A stretch of 13,927 bases of DNA from Methanoculleus sp. (GTDB taxonomy: Archaea; Halobacteriota; Methanomicrobia; Methanomicrobiales; Methanoculleaceae). The notes under the pieces are model-generated. The model did not search any database, was not told where the DNA came from, and saw nothing but the letters and a program-made list of their open reading frames with translations. Positions 6,536 to 13,927 of this stretch are shown one piece after another. The stretch covers positions 1-13,927 of the forward strand of contig JALNXI010000020.1 of assembly GCA_023230425.1 (NCBI GenBank). Reading direction: 5' to 3'. The position numbers and the translations under genes were made by a program. The stretch's first letter is position 1; every line of letters begins with the position of its first letter.

Positions 6536-8275
6536 ATGTGCGGGATAGTCGGCTACATCGGAAGACGGGACGCAACGCCAGTCCTGATCCAGGGGTTGAA
6601 GCGGCTTGAGTATCGGGGTTATGACTCTTTCGGCATCGCGACGGTCGGGAGTGCGCTCGAGGTTTACAAAAAAATGGGCCGTATATCGGACGGCGAGGCT
6701 GGAGTGGTCGGTCTCCATGGATGCACCGGTATCGGGCATACCCGGTGGGCCACCCACGGCGAACCGAGCGATATCAACGCCCACCCGCATACCGACTGCA
6801 CGGAGAAAATCGCCGTGGTGCACAACGGCGTCATCGAGAACTACAGCGAACTGAAGCGGCAGTTGCAGGGGCGTGGCCACACCTTCCGATCCGAGACCGA
6901 TACTGAGGTGATCGTCCACCTCATCGAGGAGCACTATGACGGAGACCTCCTCGCGGCGGTCAACGCAACCCTCCCCCTCCTCGAAGGCTCGTATGCCATC
7001 CTCGCAATTGCAGAGGATACGCAGAGGATCGTTGCCGCCCGGAACGCGAGCCCGCTCGTCCTCGGGGTCGGCGACGCCGAGATCTTTGCCGCCTCGGATA
7101 TGACGCCGCTCCTTGAGTACACCGAGCGTGTGATCTACCTTGAGGACGGTGACGTGGCCGATATAACGTCCGATCACCTCAATATCTTCCACGGCGGCCG
7201 GAAGGTGGAGCGCCCGGTCGAGTTGATCAGCTGGTGCGTCGAGGATACCCGGAAGGGCGGGTTTGCCCACTACATGCTCAAGGAAATCTTCGAACAGCCC
7301 CAGTCTTTCTACGAGACCATCCGGGCAGGCATCGACGACCATGTGCGGCAGATGGTCACGGAGGCCGGCGAGATCACCCTGGTCGCGTGCGGGACGTCCT
7401 ACCACACCGCCCTGATCTTCAAGTACCTGGCCGAAGCCCTCTGTAATGTCCCGGTTCGGGTCGAGATGGGGTCGGAGTTCAAGTATTTCACCCCACCCCT
7501 CCACGGCCTCGTGATCGCTGTCTCGCAATCAGGGGAGACTGCCGATACGATCGCCGCCTTAAAGATGGCAAAAGCCCGCAACTGCCCCACGCTTGCCATC
7601 ACCAACGTGATGGGGAGCACCGTCACCCGGGTCGCGGATGAGACCCTGATCATGCGGGCCGGCCCCGAGATCGGCGTCGCCGCAACCAAGTCCTACACGG
7701 CACAGCTCGCGGCGCTGATGCAGATCCTCAATGCCCGCTGTGATGGGGCGTTCGACGACATCCTCTCACACGCGCACCTGGCCATCAGTGAGGTCCTCCT
7801 CCGCGAGATCAAGGAGGCGGTCACCCTCTGTTCTAAGGCTGAACACGTCTTTTTCGTGGGGAGGGGGGCATTTTACCCGGTCTCGATGGAGGGCGCCTTG
7901 AAGATGAAGGAGATCAGCTACGTCCACGCCGAGGGGTATGCGGCGGGCGAACTAAAACACGGGCCGTTCGCCCTGCTCACCCCTGAGACGCCGGTAGTCG
8001 CCATATGCACCCCCGGCCCGACCTACAGCGTGATGGCCTCGAATATCAAGGAGATGAAGGCCCGAAAGGCACCGGTCATCGGGCTCGGTGTGGAGGGCGA
8101 TAAGGAGCTCGCTGAGATTGTGGATATCTTCATCCCCATCCCGAACACACACCTTCTGGTGCAGGTGCTGACCGCATCGGTCGCCCTCCAGCTGCTCGCC
8201 TACCACACCGCCTGCGCCCTGCAGCGGGACGTCGACAAACCCCGGAACCTGGCAAAGAGCGTGACCGTTGAATGA
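6536..8275 (+). CDS. glmS: Glutamine--fructose-6-phosphate aminotransferase (isomerizing)
   Basis: Makes glucosamine-6-phosphate from fructose-6-phosphate and glutamine, the first committed step to UDP-GlcNAc. The N-terminal glutaminase begins MCGIVGYIG with nucleophile Cys2 and continues with GHTRWATHG (67-75) and HNG (96-98). Two SIS sugar-isomerase domains follow. The first carries SQSGETADT from 330; the second has GELKHGP with H475 and ends in KPRNLAKSVTVE, whose K574 matches the catalytic C-terminal Lys of E. coli GlmS. At 579 residues it is slightly shorter than the bacterial enzyme. The ATG at 6536 must be right because Cys must be residue 2. It directly abuts the upstream TAG, and GGTGAT at 6526-6531 may serve as SD. 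The stop overlaps the next start (ATGA). Confidence 0.97.
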   Translation: MCGIVGYIGRRDATPVLIQGLKRLEYRGYDSFGIATVGSALEVYKKMGRISDGEAGVVGLHGCTGIGHTRWATHGEPSDINAHPHTDCTEKIAVVHNGVIENYSELKRQLQGRGHTFRSETDTEVIVHLIEEHYDGDLLAAVNATLPLLEGSYAILAIAEDTQRIVAARNASPLVLGVGDAEIFAASDMTPLLEYTERVIYLEDGDVADITSDHLNIFHGGRKVERPVELISWCVEDTRKGGFAHYMLKEIFEQPQSFYETIRAGIDDHVRQMVTEAGEITLVACGTSYHTALIFKYLAEALCNVPVRVEMGSEFKYFTPPLHGLVIAVSQSGETADTIAALKMAKARNCPTLAITNVMGSTVTRVADETLIMRAGPEIGVAATKSYTAQLAALMQILNARCDGAFDDILSHAHLAISEVLLREIKEAVTLCSKAEHVFFVGRGAFYPVSMEGALKMKEISYVHAEGYAAGELKHGPFALLTPETPVVAICTPGPTYSVMASNIKEMKARKAPVIGLGVEGDKELAEIVDIFIPIPNTHLLVQVLTASVALQLLAYHTACALQRDVDKPRNLAKSVTVE

Positions 8276-8871
8276 TTGAATATGGACACAACGCCCTCGG
8301 TGAGGGGGCGGTGATATTTGAACCGGTGACTCTCGGGTTTCCCTCCCGCGACCGGATCGGCGAGGAAGGATACCCGGGCACCACCATCGGGAGGAACGCT
8401 ATCCTCCGGTCGGGCACCATCGTCTACTGCGACGTGACGATCGGCGAGGCCTTCCAGACCGGCCATAACGTTCTGATCCGCGAGAAGACAACCATCGGCG
8501 ACCGTGTCGCGATCGGGACGGCGGCGGTGATCGAGGGCGACTGCACAATCGGCGACGATGTCCGCCTCCAGAGCCTGGTCTACATCCCCACCGGCGCCCG
8601 GATCGGCAACCGGGTCTTCGTCGGCCCGAACGCCGTGCTGACGAACGACCGCTACCCCCCCGGCCCCCATGAATCCCTCCGGGGCCCGGTGATCGAAGAC
8701 GATGCCGTCGTCGGTGCGAACGCAACGATCCTCCCCGGCGTTGTCGTCGGCGAAGGGGCGTTCGTCGCCGCCGGCGCGGTGGTGACAAAGGACGTCCCGC
8801 CGGGGGCACTCGCGGTAGGCACGCCGGCACGATTCCGGCCGCTCCCCCCGGAGGCGAGGCGAGGCCGATGA
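8272..8871 (+). CDS. Hexapeptide-repeat acetyltransferase (WbpD/PglD-like sugar N-acetyltransferase)
   Basis: A 199-residue left-handed beta-helix acyltransferase built from hexapeptide repeats such as TTIGRN, VTIGEA, TTIGDR, CTIGDD and ARIGNR. It has the family loop VLTNDRYP and the closing block NATILPGVVVGEGAFVAAGAV, then VGTPARF. It is probably soluble and trimeric. Next to a DegT-type aminotransferase the likely role is acetyl transfer from acetyl-CoA onto the amino group that enzyme creates, as in WbpD/WbpE (2,3-diacetamido uronic acids) or PglD/PglE pairs. Which UDP-sugar is used cannot be read from sequence; O-acetylation is an alternative. The ATG at 8272 overlaps the glmS stop, and its own TGA overlaps the next ATG, so translation is probably coupled on both sides. 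Confidence 0.85.
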   Translation: MIEYGHNALGEGAVIFEPVTLGFPSRDRIGEEGYPGTTIGRNAILRSGTIVYCDVTIGEAFQTGHNVLIREKTTIGDRVAIGTAAVIEGDCTIGDDVRLQSLVYIPTGARIGNRVFVGPNAVLTNDRYPPGPHESLRGPVIEDDAVVGANATILPGVVVGEGAFVAAGAVVTKDVPPGALAVGTPARFRPLPPEARRGR

Positions 8872-9959
8872 AGATCCCCGTCGCCCGGCCGCTCGTCGGG
8901 GAGGAGGAGGTCGAGGCCGTCGCCGGCGTGTTGCGATCGGGGATGCTGGCCCAGGGGTCGGTCGTCACGGAGTTCGAGTCGCGGTTTGCGGAGTACTGTG
9001 GTGCCCGGCATGCAATCGGCGTCAACTCCGGGACGGCGGCGCTCCACGCGGCCCTCCTTGCCGCCGGCGTCGGGCCCGGGGACTCAGTGATCGTCCCGGC
9101 GTTCACGTTCTTTGCAACGGCGTCAAGCGTCTCGATGTGCGGGGCAACCCCGCTCTTCGCGGACGTTGATCCACGGACGTTCAACATCGACCCGGAGTCG
9201 GTCAGGGATCTGCTCCGGCCGGATACCCGGGCGGTCATCGGGGTCCACCTCTTTGGGCAGCCGTTCGACGTCGCTGCTGTCCGCGCTCTCTGCGACGACC
9301 GCGACCTCGTTCTCATCGAGGACGCGGCCCAGGCGCACGGCGCGGAGTACCGGGGGAAGCGGGCAGGAAGCCTTGCCGACCTCGCCTGCTTCTCGTTCTA
9401 CCCGACGAAGAACATGACCACCGGGGAAGGCGGTATGGTCACGACCGATGACGACGCCCTTGCGGAGCGGGTCAGGCTCTTCATCAACCACGGGCAGAGC
9501 AAGAAGTACCTTCACTCGGCCGTCGGCTACAACTACCGGATGACGAACATCGCCGCCGCCATCGGCCTCGTGCAGCTCGACCGGCTCCGGGGGTTCAACG
9601 AGCGCCGGATCAGAAACGCCCGATACCTCGACCGTCACCTTGCGGGCACAGGGCTCGTCACGCCGTATGTGGCACCGGGCGTCCGGCACGTCTACCACCA
9701 GTACGTGGTGAAGATCCCCGCCGGCTACCCGCTCGCGAGAGACGCGTTCATGAACGCTCTTGCCGAGCGCGGTATCGGGACCGCCGTCCACTACCCCATC
9801 CCCGTCAACCGGCAGCCGGTCTACCAGAGCGAGGACGCCTCCTGCCCGGTATCGGACGACCTTGCGGCCTCGGTCGTGAGCCTGCCCGTCCACCCGTCGG
9901 TGACGGACGAAGACCTGGCATACATCTGCGATGCGGTCCGGGAACTGCAGGAAGCATAA
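8868..9959 (+). CDS. DegT/DnrJ/EryC1 (WbpE-like) PLP-dependent sugar aminotransferase
   Basis: Fold-type I PLP enzyme that transfers an amino group, usually from glutamate, onto a keto group of a nucleotide sugar. Family marks in order are GVNSGTAALHAALLAAGV near the N-terminus, VIVPAFTFFATASSV, HLFGQPFDV, LIEDAAQAHGAEY, and the Schiff-base lysine K181 in FYPTKNMTTGEGG; then GYNYRMTNIAAAIGLVQL and GIGTAVHYPIPV. The length of 363 residues is typical. The start (ATGA overlap at 8868) is supported by the purine-rich GAGGCGAGG just upstream and by the usual family N-terminus KIPVARPLVGEEE. With the preceding acetyltransferase it should install an N-acetylamino group on a UDP-sugar. The upstream keto-sugar-forming oxidase or dehydratase is not in this window. 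Confidence 0.93.
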   Translation: MKIPVARPLVGEEEVEAVAGVLRSGMLAQGSVVTEFESRFAEYCGARHAIGVNSGTAALHAALLAAGVGPGDSVIVPAFTFFATASSVSMCGATPLFADVDPRTFNIDPESVRDLLRPDTRAVIGVHLFGQPFDVAAVRALCDDRDLVLIEDAAQAHGAEYRGKRAGSLADLACFSFYPTKNMTTGEGGMVTTDDDALAERVRLFINHGQSKKYLHSAVGYNYRMTNIAAAIGLVQLDRLRGFNERRIRNARYLDRHLAGTGLVTPYVAPGVRHVYHQYVVKIPAGYPLARDAFMNALAERGIGTAVHYPIPVNRQPVYQSEDASCPVSDDLAASVVSLPVHPSVTDEDLAYICDAVRELQEA

Positions 9960-9969
9960 CTGGATACCC

Positions 9970-11115
9970 ATGAGAATTCTGCTCGTCTCCACCCAGGACT
10001 ACATCCACCACCCGATCCCGTCACGCCACCACAACATCTTCGAGGAACTGGCAACACGGCACGAGGTCCACGTGCCCCATTTCCACGTCAGCAGGGGGAA
10101 GGAGCGGGAGACACGCCTCCATGTCCACGAAGCGACACAATTTCCCGTGGCAAGCCCCTTCCTCCACTACACCTTAAACGCGCCCTGCCACTACCGGGTC
10201 ATCCGCGATATCATCCGGGACTACGATATCGACGTCGTCGTCGGCGCCCATGTCCTCGCAGGAACGGCGATGATCCGTGCGGCAAAGAAATTCGACGTGC
10301 CGGTCGTCTTCGACCTGAAGGACTGGTTCCCTGACTCTGCCGCCGCTTATTACAAGAGCCCCGCCATGCAGTGGATGCTCCGGGAAGGCGTCCTCGCCGT
10401 AACCCGGTACAACCTCGACCACAGCGATGTCATCACGACGGTCTCGCCCGGGCTCGTTGCGAAACTGGAGAGATATGGTTACAAGGCAGAGTTGATCACG
10501 AACGGCGTCAACACCGACCTCTTCCGCCCGATGGACGGCGGAGTGATGCGGGAGACCCTCGGGATTGCCCCGGACGCCTTCGTTCTCGGGTTCGCGGGCG
10601 CCGTCGAGCGGTGGTACGCCCTCGACGAGGTGATCCGTGCGTTCCCCGAAATCCTCAAGAAGCACGAGAACGCGGAACTTCTGATCGTCGGCGGTTCGCT
10701 CTTCACCGGCTACCTGGACGAACTGCGTGCCCTCGCGGCAGACCTCGGGGTCGCCGGGCGGGTGCACTTCACCGGCGCCGTCGAGTACCGCGACCTCCCC
10801 GGCTACATCGCGCCGATGGACATCGGCCTCATCCCGCTCTCGCCCCCCCAATGGGTCGACATCGCCCTGCCGAACAAGTACTTCGAGTACTCGGCCTGCG
10901 GGAAACCGATCCTCTCGACCCCCATCCCCGATATGCTCCGGATGGGCGGCGGGAGCATCGCCGTCTACCGGGAGAGAGAGGAGTTCGTAGAGAGAGTCAG
11001 CGAACTGGCTCTCAACCCGGGGTGCTGCCCGGCCGGGATCGAGGAGCATAGCTGGAAGAAGAAAGCGGAGGCGTTTGAGAAGGTCTTTACACGGTTAACA
11101 GGAAAAGCCCGGTAG
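9970..11115 (+). CDS. GT4-family glycosyltransferase (group 1)
   Basis: A 381-residue GT-B fold enzyme. The N-terminal domain starts MRILLVSTQDY and has the acceptor-side strands DIDVVVGAHVLAGTAMI and VPVVFDLKDWFPD. The C-terminal nucleotide-sugar domain has FVLGFAGAVERWYALDEVI, AELLIVGG, RVHFTGAVEYRDLPGYI and LPNKYFEYSACGKPIL, where E306 matches the second Glu of the EX7E motif; the first Glu is replaced, as in many WbuB-like members. No clear transmembrane helix is seen; it probably works at the inner membrane face adding a sugar to a lipid-linked glycan. The ATG at 9970 fits the family N-terminus but has only a weak SD; an in-frame start at 9931 would lie inside the aminotransferase gene. 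Donor and linkage are unknown. It ends the operon and is separated from aglB by 81 nt. Confidence 0.9.
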   Translation: MRILLVSTQDYIHHPIPSRHHNIFEELATRHEVHVPHFHVSRGKERETRLHVHEATQFPVASPFLHYTLNAPCHYRVIRDIIRDYDIDVVVGAHVLAGTAMIRAAKKFDVPVVFDLKDWFPDSAAAYYKSPAMQWMLREGVLAVTRYNLDHSDVITTVSPGLVAKLERYGYKAELITNGVNTDLFRPMDGGVMRETLGIAPDAFVLGFAGAVERWYALDEVIRAFPEILKKHENAELLIVGGSLFTGYLDELRALAADLGVAGRVHFTGAVEYRDLPGYIAPMDIGLIPLSPPQWVDIALPNKYFEYSACGKPILSTPIPDMLRMGGGSIAVYREREEFVERVSELALNPGCCPAGIEEHSWKKKAEAFEKVFTRLTGKAR

Positions 11116-11118
11116 GTG

Positions 11119-11129
11119 CTTCTTTTTCT
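11119..11129 (+). terminator. T-rich tract after the amino-sugar operon
   Basis: A pyrimidine-rich stretch including T5 at 11123-11127 lies just after the glycosyltransferase stop at 11115. This fits an archaeal U-tract terminator. No convincing hairpin is visible. It precedes a promoter-like element for aglB in the same 81-nt gap. Confidence 0.35.
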
Positions 11130-11143
11130 GCTCTCCCGGATAC

Positions 11144-11160
11144 GCCAAGGTTATTAATGG
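11144..11160 (+). promoter_or_regulatory. Candidate TATA-box promoter of aglB
   Basis: Within GC-rich DNA, the AT-rich TTATTAATG (11151-11159), preceded by the purine-containing GCCAAGG as a possible BRE, sits about 40 nt before the aglB start. TSS positions in archaea are usually about 25 nt after the TATA box, which would put the start near 11180 and leave a short leader that still contains the SD. This is pattern-based only. Confidence 0.45.
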
Positions 11161-11185
11161 CTCGAAGGGAAACTGATTCGTAACA

Positions 11186-11193
11186 AGGAGGGT
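11186..11193 (+). promoter_or_regulatory. Strong Shine-Dalgarno site of aglB
   Basis: AGGAGGGT ends three bases before the ATG at 11197. It is the longest uninterrupted SD-like match I noticed in the window and fixes the aglB start. Confidence 0.8.
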
Positions 11194-11196
11194 CCA

Positions 11197-13851
11197 ATGG
11201 CTCACGTGGATCTCGGAAAATACCGACCGTATATAATCATAGGTTTTATCGTCCTGTTCACCCTGCTCGCGTTCTGGACGCGAGGTATCCCTTCGGATGG
11301 TCTGGTGACCGCCGACGGCGTCAATCTCCTGGAAAACGACGCCTGGTACAACCTCCGTCAGGTCGAACAGACCGTTGCCAACTTCCCCGGCTACGCCTGG
11401 TTCGACGCCATGACGCTCTACCCGACCGGCGACGTCATCTACTGGGGGCCGCTCTTCATCGAGATCCTATCGACGCTCTGCGTCCTTACCGGCGCAGCGA
11501 CGCGGCCGGAGATCATGGTGGTGGCGTCGTGGGTCCCGCCGCTGATGGCCGCGGCGATGGTGCCGGTCACCTACCTGCTCGGAAAGAAGATCGCGGACTG
11601 GAAGACGGGGATCATCGCGGCAGGCCTCATCGCGGTCATCAGCGGGAACTACGCCTACCGCTCCCTCTTCGGCTTCGTCGACCACCATATCGCGGAGACG
11701 CTCTTCTCGACGATCTTCGTCCTCGCCTACGTTGCGGCACTGCTCACGACACGCGACAGCCCGCTCTCCCTCAAGGATCGCGGAACCCTCACGGTTGAGG
11801 GCCTGAAGGCCCCGGTGCTCGCCTCGACGCTCGCGGGCGTCGGGTACCTCCTCGGGTACTTCAACATGCCGACGATGATCCTCTTCGCGCTCATCGTGAC
11901 GGCGTTCACCCTGATCCAGTTCCTCCTGGACTTCTTCCAGGACCGGTCAAGCGATTACCTGGCCCTCGTAAACACTATCACCTTCGGTGTCGTGATCATC
12001 GGGACGGCAGCGTTCGGCTTCCCGCACCCCGGCCTCGACCTCTCACGCTACACCGTCGGGCACGTCGTCGCCTGCGCCGCCCTCATCGCCGGGACGCTCG
12101 CGCTCTACGGTCTTGCTACCTACCTCCGCGGGCGCCCGAAGTACTACTTCCCGGCAGCGCTCGCCGGCATCGCGGTCGTCGTCGTAGCGGCGCTCTTTGT
12201 CGCCCTGCCTGACGTCTACAACCTCCTGATCGCAAGCCTCTTCGCGTTCTTCGGCGAGCAGCCGGTCACCACAACCGTCCTGGAGGCACAGGCCTGGTCA
12301 TTCGATATGGCCTGGGCAGCGTTCAACTGGGGCCTCCTCCTTATGGCGGGCGGGATCGCCTTCCTGCTCTGGTGGAGCCGCGAGAAGGTGAACCCCGCCC
12401 ACGTCTTCATCCTCGTCTGGACGCTGATCATCCTCGCCTCGACGATGGCGCACGTCCGCTACGAGTATTACCTTGCTGTCAACGTCGCCCTGCTCTCCGC
12501 CGTCTTTGCAGGCGCAGTCCTGAACATAGGGTGGAAAGACGTCACGCGCTTCGCGGGAACGGCAACGTCAGCCGCTCATGCAAGCCCGGCAGCCGCGGAG
12601 AAGCGGGAAGAGCCGCCACGAAAGGGGAAGAAGGGAGGGAAAGCCCCGGAGGCCAGAAAGCCGAAGGCTTCCTCCAAAGACCAGCCGGACTACCTGAAAG
12701 CAGGAGCGTTCATCGCGGTCGTCGTCGTGACGCTCCTCTTCGCGGGGGGTTCCCTCCAGGCGAACATTGCCCTGGCGAACAACGCCAGGTACGGCGGCGT
12801 CGACTCGCAGTGGATGGAAGCGCTCGAGTGGATGGGTGCAAACACCCCCAACCCCGGTGTCGACTACACCGCCATCCTCGACCAGAACACCTTCACCTAC
12901 CCTGAGGACTCCTACGGCGTCATGTCCTGGTGGGACTACGGCCACTGGATCACCCTCATCGCAAAACGAATCCCGAACAACAACCCCTTCCAGCACGGGG
13001 TTGCCGGCCCGAACGGATCGGCCCAGTACTTCGTCGCGACCGACGAAGAGACCGCGAACAAGATCCTCGACAACATCGGCACCCGCTACGTCGTCACCGA
13101 TATCCAACTCGATACCGGGAAGTTCCACGCCCCGGCGACCTGGGCAGATCCGGACGTGGGCAGGAGTCCCTTCGAACCGCAGTTCTTCGTCCCCACGAGT
13201 ACGGCCGCGACGAGCTACCAGGCGGTGCCGTTCTACAGCCAGGAATACTACCTGACGATGGTCTCCCGCCTCCACAACTTCGACGGGTCCATGGCTGACC
13301 CGACGTCGCAGGTGATCTACGCCGAGTATCGCGACGCGGGCACGGCGAACGCCTCGCTCCCCGTCATCACGCGGACAGAACAGATGAACGCCACCGCTGC
13401 GGCGGCGGCGGTGGAGGCATACAACAGGAACGCGCCAGCGGGCTCTCATGCCACGCTCCTGAACATGTACTACCAGTACCGGGGCGACTCGATCCTCCAG
13501 CCGCTCGAACGGGTGCCGGCGCTCCAGCACTACCGGCTCGTCCACGAGAGCCCCCAGAACGTCTACGGCACCACCGGCACGAGCGGGCCCGACCTGAAAT
13601 ACGTCAAGATCTTCGAGTACGTCCCGGGCGCCGCGATCAGGGGTAGCGGCATCATCGAGGTGCCGGTCGTCACGAACACCGGCCGGACGTTCACCTACCG
13701 GCAGGAGAGCGTGAACGGCACGTTCATCGTCCCGTACGCGACCGGAGGGTCGGACGGGGTCAGGACGACGGGACCCTACCGGATCGTAGACACCGGCCAG
13801 ACGTTCGAGATCACCGAAGAGGATATCCTGCAGGGACGCACCATCAACTGA
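11197..13851 (+). CDS. aglB: Oligosaccharyltransferase AglB (STT3 family)
   Basis: Membrane enzyme that transfers the dolichol-phosphate-linked glycan to Asn in N-X-S/T sequons of exported proteins. It has 884 residues, near the size of the Archaeoglobus AglB-L form. The N-terminal half is polytopic, starting with a helix at about residues 10-28. Catalytic and metal residues match AglB: D48 in ENDAWYN, D162 and H164 in VDHHIAE, and TVLE ending at E363 (TIXE-type motif). The sequon-binding WWDYG is at 578-582, and a DK/DM-like element may be DIQLDTGKF from D635. From about 520 the protein is a soluble extracellular domain with a beta-rich C-terminus. Between the last helices, about 460-500, is a Lys/Ala/Pro/Glu-rich charged insert, probably a cytoplasmic loop. 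It likely forms its own transcription unit just after the sugar operon that supplies it. Confidence 0.96.
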   Translation: MAHVDLGKYRPYIIIGFIVLFTLLAFWTRGIPSDGLVTADGVNLLENDAWYNLRQVEQTVANFPGYAWFDAMTLYPTGDVIYWGPLFIEILSTLCVLTGAATRPEIMVVASWVPPLMAAAMVPVTYLLGKKIADWKTGIIAAGLIAVISGNYAYRSLFGFVDHHIAETLFSTIFVLAYVAALLTTRDSPLSLKDRGTLTVEGLKAPVLASTLAGVGYLLGYFNMPTMILFALIVTAFTLIQFLLDFFQDRSSDYLALVNTITFGVVIIGTAAFGFPHPGLDLSRYTVGHVVACAALIAGTLALYGLATYLRGRPKYYFPAALAGIAVVVVAALFVALPDVYNLLIASLFAFFGEQPVTTTVLEAQAWSFDMAWAAFNWGLLLMAGGIAFLLWWSREKVNPAHVFILVWTLIILASTMAHVRYEYYLAVNVALLSAVFAGAVLNIGWKDVTRFAGTATSAAHASPAAAEKREEPPRKGKKGGKAPEARKPKASSKDQPDYLKAGAFIAVVVVTLLFAGGSLQANIALANNARYGGVDSQWMEALEWMGANTPNPGVDYTAILDQNTFTYPEDSYGVMSWWDYGHWITLIAKRIPNNNPFQHGVAGPNGSAQYFVATDEETANKILDNIGTRYVVTDIQLDTGKFHAPATWADPDVGRSPFEPQFFVPTSTAATSYQAVPFYSQEYYLTMVSRLHNFDGSMADPTSQVIYAEYRDAGTANASLPVITRTEQMNATAAAAAVEAYNRNAPAGSHATLLNMYYQYRGDSILQPLERVPALQHYRLVHESPQNVYGTTGTSGPDLKYVKIFEYVPGAAIRGSGIIEVPVVTNTGRTFTYRQESVNGTFIVPYATGGSDGVRTTGPYRIVDTGQTFEITEEDILQGRTIN

Positions 13852-13857
13852 ACGAGG

Positions 13858-13927
13858 ATGCGCTCTTCGGTCATTTACGGTGACATCTTCACCAGGCACG
13901 ACATGGAGGCCCCGAGTCGGGCTCCCG
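13858..13927 (+). CDS. Start of a further gene, possibly histone deacetylase-family protein, 3' partial
   Basis: An ATG six bases after the aglB stop opens a frame that runs to the right edge (23 codons). It begins MRSSVIYGDIFTRHDMEA, which resembles the N-terminus of the archaeal histone deacetylase / acetoin utilisation (AcuC-like) family, where a strand is followed by an F-x-x-H-D element. The fragment is too short to be sure, and the usual H-P-E that follows is not recognisable. GAGG directly touches the ATG, so the SD is poorly spaced. If real, it would probably be transcribed with aglB. Confidence 0.5.
   Translation, partial: MRSSVIYGDIFTRHDMEAPSRAP

Noticed and set aside
6287..7528. 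Minus-strand open frame (413 codons) across the nucleotidyltransferase and glmS
   Set aside because: It crosses two well-supported genes; the translation shows no recognisable domain and reflects the reverse complement of GC-rich codons.
8382..8640. Repeated short units in the acetyltransferase gene that look like a DNA repeat
   Set aside because: They are hexapeptide codon patterns of the beta-helix, differ at the DNA level and do not form a CRISPR or tandem DNA repeat.
12568..13899. Minus-strand open frame (443 codons) opposite the end of aglB
   Set aside because: It covers the WWDYG-bearing domain of AglB and has biased Asp/Arg/Val composition with no motif; treated as a shadow.

Overview
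The window is GC-rich, gene-dense archaeal DNA. All the genes I can support lie on the plus strand. The proteins point to a methanogenic euryarchaeon, most likely Methanomicrobiales and perhaps Methanoculleus-like. The evidence is an AglB-type archaeal oligosaccharyltransferase, an archaeal GlmU of the kind known from Sulfolobus ST0452 and MJ1101, a single-polypeptide SufB/SufD-like protein and purine-rich Shine-Dalgarno sites. The genus is a guess from overall protein flavour; no marker gene settles it.

Region 1 (2-2868) is a housekeeping and repair run. It holds the 3' part of a SufB/SufD-family Fe-S assembly gene whose 5' end is outside the window, then a protein-L-isoaspartate O-methyltransferase, a cyclase-family (kynurenine formamidase-like) metal hydrolase, and an uncharacterised 201-residue protein with 11 cysteines. 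Gaps are 16 nt or less, or the genes overlap, so this is probably one transcript. It ends at a T7 tract.

Region 2 (2906-11115) is a tight seven-gene amino-sugar operon: glmM-like mutase, bifunctional GlmU-like enzyme, a paralogous sugar-1-phosphate nucleotidyltransferase, glmS, a WbpD-like hexapeptide acetyltransferase, a WbpE-like DegT/DnrJ aminotransferase and a GT4 glycosyltransferase. The products of glmS, glmM and the first nucleotidyltransferase suffice for fructose-6-P -> GlcN-6-P -> GlcN-1-P -> GlcNAc-1-P -> UDP-GlcNAc. The acetyltransferase and aminotransferase suggest conversion of a UDP-sugar into an N-acetylated amino sugar. The glycosyltransferase could transfer one such sugar to a lipid carrier.

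Region 3 (11197-13851) has its own promoter-like and strong SD sequence and encodes AglB, the membrane oligosaccharyltransferase that moves the lipid-linked glycan onto Asn of surface proteins such as the S-layer. The window therefore runs from central sugar phosphate to finished N-glycan, lacking the sugar dehydrogenase/oxidase steps and most glycosyltransferases. The last 70 nt probably begin another gene, possibly a histone-deacetylase-family protein.

I saw no rRNA, tRNA, CRISPR array, insertion sequence or broken gene. The only non-coding stretches are short (the longest is 81 nt, 11116-11196). I found no clearly new biological system. The best leads are the cysteine-rich unknown protein, the diverged GlmU paralogue and the predicted amino-sugar branch of the N-glycan pathway.
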